Of a stretch of 64,000 nt of DNA, positions 51,508 through 60,404 are shown in pieces. A program made the position numbers and the translations under genes. Source of the DNA: Lucinisca nassula (Eukaryota; Mollusca; Bivalvia; Lucinida; Lucinidae); contig OY757016.1 in the NCBI GenBank assembly GCA_963580285.1, positions 43,539,124 through 43,603,123 on the forward strand, in the 5' to 3' direction. How positions within the stretch are numbered: the stretch's first letter is position 1; every line of letters begins with the position of its first letter. Under the pieces are notes generated by a model. That model had not been told where the DNA came from. It saw nothing but the letters and a program-made list of their open reading frames with translations, and did no database searches.

Positions 51508-51699
51508 CACCATTTGTTAGTTTTTTCATTTTTTATCAAACGAACTATTTTGCATTTACGCAACCCTGTCGAGTAGCAAATAAGCCCCGTCATATAAAAA
51601 AATGCCTTTAGGATGTGTGATCAGATAAGACACAGAGTGGTCTTTTATATAAATATATAGATGATATTTACTTTTTTAAATGAACCCCAAAAATATTCC

Positions 51700-51772
51700 A
51701 TCGTGTTGAAAACATCAGAATTTTCACTCTTGCTTCGCACTCTTGAGAATTCTGATGTTTTCAAAACACGAT
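51700..51772. mobile_element. Foldback 'ATCGTGTTGAAAACATCAG'
   Basis: The left arm and its complement 'CTGATGTTTTCAAAACACGAT' enclose a 27-base spacer 'CACTCTTGCTTCGCACTCTT'. No ORF. Confidence 0.7.
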
Positions 51773-51782
51773 AAAAGATAGC

Positions 51783-52030
51783 ATTACGAAAACACGTCTA
51801 TACAAATACATTGCCGTTTTAATGGCCAAAAATTAGAAATTTTAAGATGAAAATTTGTGATATTTTTCTTATTTCTGCTCAAAACATAGATTGCGGGGAC
51901 TCGATAGAACCGCCTCGACGAGGCGGTTCTATCGATTACCCACATTCTATGTTTACCCCTACAACCCAAGTTTTACTATATAAAAGTGGGGTATGAGGGG
52001 GTCAAAATTATATAAGCGTGCTCTCGTAAT
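51783..52030. mobile_element. Palindromic MITE subfamily I
   Basis: 'CATTACGAAAACACGTCTAT' to 'TAAGCGTGCTCTCGTAATG'. Core 'CGATAGAACCGCCTCGA' plus complement (51901-51934). Confidence 0.85.
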
Positions 52031-52148
52031 GGTTTTGGTATTTATCGAAAAAAAGAAAATTTTATTTTTTTATTTTTTTTTTTTATTCTTTGGCGATGTA
52101 CTGTAATTGAACAAGCTGTTCGTCACATGCTTCGCACTCGTGAAAATG

Positions 52149-52426
52149 CATTACGATAACATACCCGTGTGACATAGTGCATTTTTCATATCTCCAAAAT
52201 GGCTAATTTTCTGATGAACATTCGTGATATTTTGCTTATAAATACTGCAAACATAGGTTGTGGGTGCTCGTTAGAACCGCCTCATTGAGGCGGTTCTAAC
52301 GAGTACCCACAACCTATGTCTTGGAGCAAAAATAAGAAAAATAATATTTACCCCCTTAAACCCCACTTTTCTCTATATAAAGTGTGGTTTAGAGGGGTGT
52401 TCGTTTCACGGACTTGTTAACATGAT
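52149..52426. mobile_element. Palindromic MITE subfamily II, best preserved
   Basis: 'CATTACGATAACATACCCGT' to 'ACGGACTTGTTAACATGATG', 278 bp. Core 'CGTTAGAACCGCCTCA' and exact complement, flanked by perfectly complementary 'CATAGGTTGTGGGTGCTC'/'GAGTACCCACAACCTATG' apart from one position. Confidence 0.9.
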
Positions 52427-52912
52427 GGTCTGGTCTTTTCAACACACTCGATAAATATTTTAACAAATTCGATGAAATATTGATATCTATCGAAAAAAAG
52501 TATTTTTTTATTATTATTATTATTATTTTATAGGAAAAACAAACCAAAAATGTAGTCCGGGGTACAGGCGCCTGGGCAGTTGATTTGCCCGAAAATCTTG
52601 TGGAACGTGTAAAAAAAATCAAAATATGAGTAAAAATCTAGATTTTTTTAATACTAGTTTAGAAAGCTAGCTTTTTATACCAGTATAGAAAGAAAGATCT
52701 AGATTTTTTTAGACATTCCACAAGCGCCTGTGGTCCGGGCTAATTATACTGTGAGAATAACAAGGTCATTTTATTTTTCACAGTGTGAAAATATCATTTT
52801 TATTAGTTTCAGATATGCATTGATTTCACTGCTAAGTATAAAATAAATGATAAATATATATTGCCAATGCAGGACAAACTCCATGCTCAGTTCGGTTGAG
52901 CATGAAAATTTG
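52427..52912. other. No recognised features
   Basis: AT-rich with an ATT microsatellite (52508-52535) and a small direct repeat, 'AAATCTAGATTTTTTTA' and 'AGATCTAGATTTTTTTAG' (52634 and 52695). Confidence 0.45.
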
Positions 52913-53162
52913 AAGTGAAGACAATGATCAGAAATCGACACAATTAACCCACAGCTCTCATCAGAGACACCAAAGGGAAAGAAACACAAACATGAAACAA
53001 TAGACCCTAATGGAAACATCAATATCGGAAAGCCAAAAGGACCGTTGTTTTCCCACTAAAAGGCCAGTTGGCTATCCAAAACAAAATAATATAAGCGATA
53101 CAAACACTACAAACACTCAAAGATAAACCATAACAAAAATAAACCGCGACAGTAGAACCGCT
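52913..53162 (-). mobile_element. Penelope-like 3' UTR fragment next to a tetraspanin donor site
   Basis: 'GAAGACAATGATCAGAAATC' to 'CGCGACAGTAGAACCGC', matching 24857-25110. It ends 17 bp from the 5' splice site of the exon 53180-53254, i.e. just inside the intron. Confidence 0.75.
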
Positions 53163-53179
53163 GAAAAGCTGTTACTTAC

Positions 53180-53254
53180 CTTATGTCTGAATGCATAGAA
53201 CAGGATTCCTCCGACCAGAAAACATAGAAATATTAACAATAGCAGAATGAAATA
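53180..53254 (-). CDS. Tetraspanin exon: transmembrane helix 3
   Basis: A 75-bp, phase 0-0 exon with acceptor 'ACTTTATATTTCAG' and donor GTAAGT. The 25 residues, YFILLLLIFLCFLVGGILFY followed by AFRHK, form one hydrophobic helix with a basic end. A 75-bp helix-3 exon directly upstream of the loop exon is common in animal tetraspanin genes. The gene product would be a four-helix membrane organiser with cytoplasmic ends and a large loop outside. Exons for the N-terminus and helices 1-2 must lie at higher coordinates. I found none up to 64 kb, so they may lie beyond the window. Which tetraspanin this is cannot be said. Confidence 0.8.
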
Positions 53255-53329
53255 CTGAAATATAAAGTAAAGAAATAATAAATACAGTTAAACGTTGATA
53301 ACTCGACCACGGATGGCTCGGTTGCCATG

Positions 53330-53747
53330 GGTAATTCGAACTCCTTCTGGAGTCCCTAGAGAGTCCTGTCAATAGCTCCAGATTCTCATATACAGTAAAA
53401 ATTCCTATATTAAGACCACCTTAGGGACTGTTCAAAAGTGGTCTTAAAGACCACTTTTGAACAGTTCCAAAGGTGGTCCCTGACCAGAGGTAAATCGAAC
53501 TTCTTCTGGAGTCCCTAGAGAGTCCTGCCAATAGCTCCAGGTTCCCATATACATAAACAGCAAAATTCCTGTATTAAGACCACCTTTGGGACTGTTCAAA
53601 CGTGTGGTCTTAAAGACTACTTTTGAACAGTCCCAAAGGTGGTCTATGACTAGAAGACATTATTGTAAGAAAACACAAAGACAGAATTACTGCACCCTTC
53701 TAGAATTAGTCTTAATTTAAGATAGTCTTAATAGCGGAATTTCACTG
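53330..53747. repeat. Tandem duplication carrying the CAGTAAAATTCC MITE
   Basis: 'TTCTGGAGTCCCTAGAGAGT...CCAATAGCTCCAG(A/G)TTC(T/C)CATATACA' plus the left half of the MITE occurs at 53340-53489 and again from 53512. The second MITE (53568-53747) is complete; the first lacks its right half. 'AACGTTGATAACTCGACCAC' just before is a fragment of a TCGAAC-rich repeat. Confidence 0.75.
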
Positions 53748-54214
53748 AATTTAGAATAAATTCCACTGAATTTAAAATAAATTCAATAGATTTTTTTTTT
53801 CAATTTATTTTATCTTGAAAAGGTATGTTGTGTGTACTCATTGGAGTATACACAACATCCTTTATTTAAAACAACATCCTGCCTGTGTCTGATCTGGGTA
53901 TACACAGTCTGCCTGTGTCACAGCACTAGTCCACGTTTTACAGGTAACCCTCTTTACACAATACTCTGACGTCACGATAAGAATAAATCGGCTATAAATA
54001 GTCATTACCTGGATTTTTTATTTATTTTTTTTAAAAAGGGCTTTTTACGCGGTCAGTGATAGTCACGTGAACATCAGCAACCTGACTCAGGTTCATTTAG
54101 TTACACTGGGTCAATTGACAAACAATCGACTCAAAACTTGATCTTTAACAGTATGATTAAGCTGGCTCACGTCTAACTGATATTTGGTCAGTTTATAAGA
54201 AAGTTTTAGCTTAT

Positions 54215-55020
54215 TATGACAAGAGGACCCAGAGGGCACTGAATCGCTCACCTGAGAATTGGTGTCTCTAGTACATTCTAGGCCCAAGGGCTATAATTTG
54301 AACAAACTTGGTAATGGTCCACTAGATGAAGCTTAATACCAAATATCACAGACCAGGGCATTCGGGTTTCAGACAAGAAAAATTTTAAAGGTTTTCTCTA
54401 TATAAGCCTATGAAAAACCAAAGGGTCCCGGGTTGGGGGCATTTTTGGCCCCAGAGCTTTAATTTGAACAATCTTGAAAGAGGTCCACTAGATGAAGCTT
54501 CACACCAAATATCAAAGATCTGGGCCTTGCGGATTCAGAGAAGAAGATTTTTAAAGATTTTCAATGTATAAGCCTATGTAAAACCAAAGGCCCCAGGGGT
54601 GGGGGGCATTTTTGGCCCCAGGGCTATAATTTGACAATCTTGGTAGAGGTCCACTAGGTGAAGCTACATATCAAATAGCATAGACCAGGGCCTTGTGGTA
54701 TTAGAGAAGAAGAATTTTAAATATTTTCCCAAATTAAGCCTATGAAAAACCAAAGGGTCCTGGGGTGGGGGCATTTTTGGTCCATGGGCTATAATATGAA
54801 CAATCTTGATAGAGGTCCAATAGATGAAGCTTCACACCAAATATCTAAGATCTTGGCCTTGCAGTTTCTGAGAAAGATTTTCCCTATATAAGCCTATGTA
54901 AAACCAAAGGCCCCTGGGGCGGGGTCATTTTTTGTCCCAAGGCTATAATTTGAACAATTTTGGTAGAGGTCCATTAGATAAGCTTCACACCAAATATCAA
55001 TGACCTGGGCCTCCATAAGT
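54215..55020 (+). repeat. Modular repeat, 5' part, with terminal hairpin
   Basis: It starts with the hairpin-like 'GACAAGAGGACCCAGAGGG' and 'CACTGAATCGCTCACCTGAG'. About five units of ~165 bp follow ('GAGGTCCACTAGATGAAGCT', 'CACACCAAATATCAAAGATC', 'GGGGGCATTTTTGGCCCCAG'). The same start, complementary, is at 49100-49145. No coding potential. Confidence 0.85.
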
Positions 55021-55364
55021 ATAATAAATTAGCTTTGATATATTGATATCTGGAACCTTAAGATGAATTTTCTAGGGACTGAAGAAAAAGTTCGAATTAG
55101 CCAGGGAAAACAAGTTGTCCGTGTTCGAAATATTGAAGTTTTACTATACGTTTTGATCATATGTAATGAGAATGTAATAATAAATTCGATAATCCACTAG
55201 TGGATTAAATATGCATTAAATATGCAAATTAGTTAGATAAGCCGCGTACCGTTACATATACGACCTTAACGACGTCGCGTTTACAACTGGCGGAATATTG
55301 ACAATTTTGTAAAACTGCGTTTTAAATAGAATCTAGCATTCGTGTTCATGTATGATTAAATTTA

Positions 55365-55439
55365 TTAAACTCGTTGAGAAAAAGGGATAAAATGCTCGGC
55401 AAAGCCTCGCATTTTATCATTTTTTCTCAACTTGTTTAA
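55365..55439. mobile_element. Foldback 'TTAAACTCGTTGAGAAAAA'
   Basis: The arms 'TTAAACTCGTTGAGAAAAAG' and 'TTTTCTCAACTTGTTTAA' pair around 'GCTCGGCAAAGCCTCGC'. The right end overlaps the TTAA target of the next element. Confidence 0.7.
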
Positions 55440-55661
55440 CCCTTTCTGTACCAAATGGAATCTTCCTCATTATATATAGCAGGAGTTCATTTCAAAATTA
55501 AGGGGTGTCAGGTTGTGTTTTCTTCAAATTGTATTTGGAAAATAGCATTACTTTTCGCAAACAGTGTAGGCCCTGATCAGACGCCGCGTTCTGCGGCGTC
55601 TGACCTTGGCCAACACTGTTTGCCAGGGTACCCGTTTGGGAGTTTCCGGTACAAAATGGGT
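55440..55661. mobile_element. piggyBac-type MITE, 222 bp, TTAA-flanked
   Basis: TTAA at 55436-55439 and 55662-55665. Left end 'CCCTTTCTGTACCAAATGG', right end 'GGTACAAAATGGGT'. Centre 'GACGCCGCGTTCTGCGGCGTC'. The left TTAA is the last four bases of the neighbouring foldback element. Confidence 0.85.
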
Positions 55662-56180
55662 TTAATAAATTCAATAATACGTGAACACGAGAACACTCGT
55701 GTAATAAATAAGCTTCATATCGCCTACTCGCCCAGGTACTAAGTTGCATAATTCTGAAGAATACGCTGAAGAATTTCCCAATACAAGTTAGTTTTCCTGA
55801 GTAGGTCCATGATCTAGATTTTCCTGTTACCTCGTGTCCCGATTATAGACAAAGCTCTGAATAGAGCGTTTTTGTGATACAGGCTTATCTGAGTCTTCAG
55901 TCGTCGCACGAGCATTGCGAAAACATATCCGTGTGCAACAATAGCGACTAACTCCAAAGATGTAAATCCTAACAGTTGCCGTCTGCTTTGTCGTCTGCTA
56001 GTCTGATCAGGATCCACACTGTTTGCCGGTATGCAAAAACATTTTCAAAAAACTTGCAAGAAGATACAGCAGACGACATTAACAGACGACATTTTCAGAT
56101 GCAGTTTTTCTTGGCATCTTAAGGTTAATATTTGTAGAAGTAACAATTTTCAGAAGTTTTTTTATTAATATTAATATTAT
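55662..56180. other. Repeat-derived sequence
   Basis: 55810-56040 encodes on the - strand a 67-residue frame (MDPDQTSRRQ...ALSIIGTRGNRK) that includes the 'DPDQT' wording generated by the piggyBac-type MITE core. I regard it as part of a longer repeat. 'ACAGCAGACGACATTAACAG' repeats at 56066-56100. Confidence 0.4.
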
Positions 56181-56189
56181 TATTACATG

Positions 56190-56395
56190 TATTTGACTTT
56201 TGTGTGCTCAACCATTGTGTAGGCTCGATAAAACGGACTCGTCGAGGCGGTTCTAACGAGTAGACCTACCCACGATATATGTATTTTAGCTAAAATAAGA
56301 AAAATCATGCATATCCCTCTAAACTCAAGTTTTCTCTGTATAAAGTGAGGTTTACAGAATTGTTCATTACATGACTTGTTAATGTGATGGTCATT
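56190..56395. mobile_element. Palindromic MITE, degenerate
   Basis: 'CGAGGCGGTTCTAACGAGTA' keeps the right arm of the core; the left arm is mutated ('CGATAAAACGGACTCG'). The right end reads 'ACATGACTTGTTAATGTGATG'. Confidence 0.7.
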
Positions 56396-56446
56396 CTGTA
56401 GCTTTTCTGACGTGAGCCGGTTCAAAGGCCTAGTCTTTACATGTAA

Positions 56447-56667
56447 CCCATTTAGTACTGGAAACCCCTAAACGGGTATTTGGCAAATACCCGTATAGCT
56501 CAGACCAAACGCCGCAGAACGCGGCGTCTGAGCTGGGCCTACACTATTTGCAAAAAGTTCAGTCATTTTCCAAATAAGTTTTGAAGAAAACACAACCGGA
56601 CACCCCTACATATTGAAATGGACCCCTGCTTTATTTAAGGATGAAGATCCATTTGGTACAAAAAGGG
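56447..56667. mobile_element. piggyBac-type MITE, 221 bp
   Basis: Flanked by GTAA (56443-56446, presumably a mutated TTAA) and TTAA (56668-56671). It is the inverse of the copy at 55440 and matches 10196-10416. Centre 'AACGCCGCAGAACGCGGCGT'. Confidence 0.8.
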
Positions 56668-56765
56668 TTAACCCTTCGGCCCCTGAATTTTTCAATCTTT
56701 GACTTTGGATACAATTTGGAAAAGGGTAAGTATAGCACCATCATCTGTTGATGCTAGCGGTGATT

Positions 56766-56772
56766 TAATAGT

Positions 56773-56803
<31 letters not shown>

Positions 56804-56815
56804 TTCATTTATTCG
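56766..56815. repeat. (TTTA)n microsatellite
   Basis: About twelve TTTA units. Confidence 0.95.
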
Positions 56816-56934
56816 ATTACGGAGAAATAAGCCACGCGACTTAAGTGTTCTAAGGCTTCCGAGTAAACAAGACAGTGAACTTGAATAACAAGTTTTCTGT
56901 CAATACATGTTGCTCTCCTGGGTCTACCCATGGT

Positions 56935-57110
56935 TTTTGTTTGCTTGTTTTGGAGTTAATGGCCCAGCCAACACTATTTAGGTCATATTGAGCCGGACAG
57001 TTTACCTATCCACACTTTTCTTGTGCAGACTACTACGTAAGTGGTTCACCATTACGTTGCACATTTTTTTCGCCAGAAACTGACAACTGCCCTTCTTGAA
57101 CCAGCAGACT
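56935..57110 (-). mobile_element. SINE family 3, 3' part
   Basis: 'GGCCCAGCCAACACTATTTA', 'GAGCCGGACAGTTTACC' and 'CGCCAGAAACTGACAACTGC' match 28949-29115. The tRNA-like head is missing. A left-half MITE subfamily I copy (57119-57255) follows. Confidence 0.75.
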
Positions 57111-57328
57111 ACCCACGACATCACGCACACACGCCTATATAATTTTTAAACCCTTAAACCCCACTTTTATACAGTAAAACCAGTGTTTACAGGGTGTTCA
57201 TTATTTTCTTATTTCTTCTCAAAAATATAGATTGCGGGTACTCGTTAGAACCAAGAAAAAACAAAACCAAAAAAAAAGAAATAAGAAAAAGGCAAGTAAT
57301 GTAATCGCCTCTCCTTTCAACAAACATG

Positions 57329-57548
57329 TTATTTTTGATTAATAGAGCCAATTTGATTTGTATATGGCGTGTCTGCAACATAAATACGGATTTCTTCAGA
57401 GTAATAATCTGTCAGTGGTGTATGACTGCTCCATAATGATTTTGTCTGGTATTCTGTCAGAATTTGCATGTTTCTTGTCTTTACATCATAGGAATAATTT
57501 GTGAAGTATGCCGGCTTTCGTAATTCTAACACGTACGTGCCAGGCCCC
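57329..57548 (-). CDS. Exon-like orphan reading frame (uncertain)
   Basis: About 72 codons, from GPGTYVLELRKPAYF to YTNQIGSINQK and a stop, with ordinary codon variety and no repeat match in the window. On the upstream side it is cut by a SINE family 4 copy (57549-57790). The SINE supplies 'CGGTTTCAG', a possible acceptor, exactly at the junction. It has no recognisable domain. It may be the last exon of an unknown gene, a retrocopy fragment, or chance. Confidence 0.3.
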
Positions 57549-57790
57549 AATGTAGCTGAAACCGACCCGCACACGAGTACTGGTAAACAGCTTAGAGGAT
57601 CTAAGCCTGACCAGGCAAAGCGGTGTGATTCGGCCCGTCCATGTTTATAAACCCTATTGGTTTCATTGGGCGACAGGGCTTGAGATGTCATTTAATCTCA
57701 ATGTCGGGTAAAAGTCCCACAAAATTGGAAGCAACGTTTCCAAAATGACCTTTACAGTGTTGACGGGGACGTTAAACCTCAAATCAATCA
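57549..57790 (+). mobile_element. SINE family 4, 5'-truncated
   Basis: It starts within the body at 'GCTGAAACCGACCCGCACAC' and ends 'GACGTTAAACCTCAAATCAA' with TCAA repeats. No clear target duplication. Confidence 0.8.
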
Positions 57791-57799
57791 ATCCAAAAG

Positions 57800-58010
57800 C
57801 ACCAAGGTTATAAAACTTTTTTCATGCTCAACTCACTTTCATCACGGTTGGCATTTTAAAATTTATGAGGAGGATAAATGACATCCTGTACTGATCTGAG
57901 CTGTAAAATTGTCTGATTTGTTTGTATTTTAATAGGTATGGGCATTACAAATTTCATGCTCAGTTGAGTTGAGCATGAAAAATGTTTTATAACTTCGGGG
58001 CCAGGCTTAC
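57800..58010. mobile_element. Foldback with 'TTTCATGCTCAACTCA' arms
   Basis: The left arm 'AAGGTTATAAAACTTTTTTC' plus 'ATGCTCAACTCA' and the right arm 'TGAGTTGAGCATGAAAAATG' plus 'TTTTATAACTTCGG' pair across about 130 bp. The motif also occurs at 52882 ('CATGCTCAGTTCGGTTGAGC'). Confidence 0.7.
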
Positions 58011-58059
58011 GGTTGTTTTTCTGGTAACAACTTGTGGTACTATTCTAATTTATATTAAA

Positions 58060-58243
58060 ACATATGGTGTATGTGCTCGTTAGAACTGCCTTTACGAGGA
58101 GGTTACGTGTATCCACCAAAAAACTATGTCTTGGGGCAGAAATAAGTAAACAAAATAATGTAGACCCCCTGTAAACCAAATTTCTCTAGCTATAAAGTGG
58201 AGTTACAAAAGTGTTCGTTTCGCGCAATCTTTAATGTGATGAC
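58060..58243. mobile_element. Palindromic MITE subfamily II, degenerate
   Basis: 'GTATGTGCTCGTTAGAACTGC', a damaged core, and the right end 'GCAATCTTTAATGTGATG'. Confidence 0.7.
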
Positions 58244-58257
58244 AAATCGTCAATTCC

Positions 58258-59060
58258 GTGCATGACATCCGTGTTCTACCATTCGTGTATGACACAAATC
58301 ATAAGGCGTGTTTTGCCTTCGTGTATGACATCACTCAAAGCGAAGGCGTATTCCAACTTCCATGCATGACATCACTGAACATGAAGGCGCAATCTACCTT
58401 CCGTGTATGCCATCACTCAAAATTAACGGCGTATGGCATCACTCAGAATGAAAGCATATTCTACCTTCCGTGTATGACATCACTCAAAATGAAAGCATAT
58501 TCTACCTTTGCATGACATCACTCAAAATGAAGCCATTTCTACCTTCTGTGTAATACATCACTCAAACTGAAGGCGTATTCTAACTTCCGTGTATGATATC
58601 ACTCAAAACGAAGGCGCATTCTACCTTCCGTGCATGGCATCACGCTAAGTGAAGGTGTATTCTACCTTCCGTTTGACATCACTCAAAATGAATGCGTGTA
58701 TGGCATCATTTAAAACGAAGGTGTATTCTACCTACCGTGTATGACATCACTCAAAATTATGGCGTATTCTACCTTCCATGAATGACATTTTTCAAAATGA
58801 CGGCGTATTCTACCTTCAGTGCATGACATTACTCAAAATGTATGACATCATTCAAAACGAAGTCGCATTCTATCTTTCCTGCTTAACCTTACTCAAAATG
58901 AAGGCGTATTCTCCCTTTTGTGTATCACTGTAAAATGAGGGCGTATTATACCTTCCGTGTATGACATCACGCAAAATGACGAAGTGACTTATTTGACATC
59001 ATCCAGAATGAAGGCGTATTCCACCTTTCGTGTATGAGGGCACGCAAAATGAATGCAATA
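58258..59060. repeat. 41-bp satellite array
   Basis: About twenty degenerate units of 'GTGTATGACATCACTCAAAA' plus 'TGAAGGCGTATTCTACCTTCC', period about 41 bp with many indels. The indels break the frame, so no long ORF is kept. Confidence 0.9.
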
Positions 59061-59463
59061 TCTACCATCAATATATAAGAAGCCCTATTCTACCACCCGT
59101 GTATGACAGCTCGTTCTGATGTGTTAAACTGTGAAATCCATTCTAAAAGCGTAAAACAATGACTGCGCATTCAAACGCCCGCAGCCTCGTGTCAATGTAC
59201 TGGCGGTTTTTTATATCCTTTGAGACATTACTGCACTCATATATTGAACAAGCACGCTAGAAATCAAAGAATCAAAGAATTAATATCGTCTAAATTCAGG
59301 AACGTTCAGACAAAATATTTCTATATTTGGTTTGTCTAGTTATTAAGAGAACTGAGACACATTTGGGAGGATTTAATGATATTAATAAGCACAAGGCACA
59401 GTTTACATTTTGGCTAAACACGCTTTGCATACACAGTTAAACACACTCTATAAGCTCAGTATG
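59061..59463. other. No recognised features
   Basis: AT-rich sequence between the satellite and the SINE stub. Confidence 0.5.
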
Positions 59464-59476
59464 GTAGTTATTACGC

Positions 59477-59509
59477 TGTTGGAATTGAGGTTTAACGTCC
59501 CCATCAAAC
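59477..59509 (-). mobile_element. 33-bp SINE stub with perfect 13-bp target duplication
   Basis: The sequence 'GAGGTTTAACGTCCCCATC' is the 3' end of SINE family 4, and nothing else of the element is present. GTAGTTATTACGC flanks it exactly (59464-59476 and 59510-59522). This is an extreme 5' truncation during reverse transcription. Confidence 0.85.
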
Positions 59510-59837
59510 GTAGTTATTACGCACCAGCAAAAAAAAAATATTTCTCCGAGAAAAGAGGGTAGGGATATTATTGAAGGGAATAGTTTGTTCGTTTCGGGAG
59601 AAAATCCTTCCCTTTAAGAGCAACGCCTATCATATGTTAATGCTTTTTACTAAGGTGATTTCTCTTGATTTCATATATTATCTATTTCGCAATGCGTAAT
59701 ATGCGCCAAGAGCGATACGAGCGTCTTCATTATGCTCGAAATGTTCTTACAGAATGTCAAACAATGTAGGCCCTAACAAAAAGACCAGGTGTTTAGACAG
59801 CTTCTTCACAGTGCTTGTATATATACCACGAGACCTC

Positions 59838-60080
59838 TTACGGGCCTCCGTAGCCTAGTGGTTAAGAGCGCTGACTCTTGATCATTAAGTCTCTCACCGC
59901 TGTGGTTCGAGCCTCGCTCGGGTCACATGTGAGATGTCAAGTTCTGCAACGGAAGGACATGTGGTTTTCCTCCGGGTACTCCGTTTTTTCGCCCACCTCT
60001 GATTAACGATCGGCTCGATATGAGTCAAATAATCTTGAAAGGGTCGTAAAACCAAAACAAAAAAAAAAAAAACACAAAAA
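59838..60080 (+). mobile_element. tRNA-derived SINE family 2, full length
   Basis: Head 'GGGCCTCCGTAGCCTAGTGG' with A box, B box 'GGTTCGAGCC', 3' domain 'CTTGAAAGGGTCGTAAAACC' and an A-rich tail. Flanks ACCACGAGACCTC (59825-59837) and ACCACAAGATCTC (60081-60093) differ at two of 13 positions. Confidence 0.85.
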
Positions 60081-60119
60081 ACCACAAGATCTCAAGTAAC
60101 CCAATGGTAATTTGGCTAA

Positions 60120-60215
60120 AGTGGGTGTTTGTTTGTTTTCTGTTGTTTTTTGTTTGTTTGTTGTTTTTTGTTTTTGTTGTTGTTGTTTTTTTTTTATATT
60201 ATTATTATTTCAATT
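60120..60215. repeat. (TTTG)n/(TTG)n/T-rich microsatellite
   Basis: Low-complexity T/G tract. The Phe-rich reading frame over it is an artefact. Confidence 0.9.
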
Positions 60216-60404
60216 TGCTTGCTCAAAGTCAATTATGTGTGTAAAGACTGGGTCGGTTTGATGAGGCAAGACGGTGGCATCCAACTTCCGGCACTGGGGC
60301 GTTCTAATGACCACTATAGGAAAATACATCCATATTGCGCTGATTTTGGACAATATTGTCCCGAATCGGGAAATCAAAGGTTTAGGTTTCGGATATAACA
60401 TCGT

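Noticed and set aside
51200..51576. Long reading frames rich in Asp, His, Ile or Met
   Set aside because: They are four frames of one GAA/GAT microsatellite; all frames stay open because the repeat has no stop codons.
55814..56017. 67-codon frame with MDPDQT start as a gene or tetraspanin N-terminus
   Set aside because: The DPDQT wording is produced by the palindromic MITE core, and the remainder lacks a transmembrane helix pattern with a plausible splice donor.
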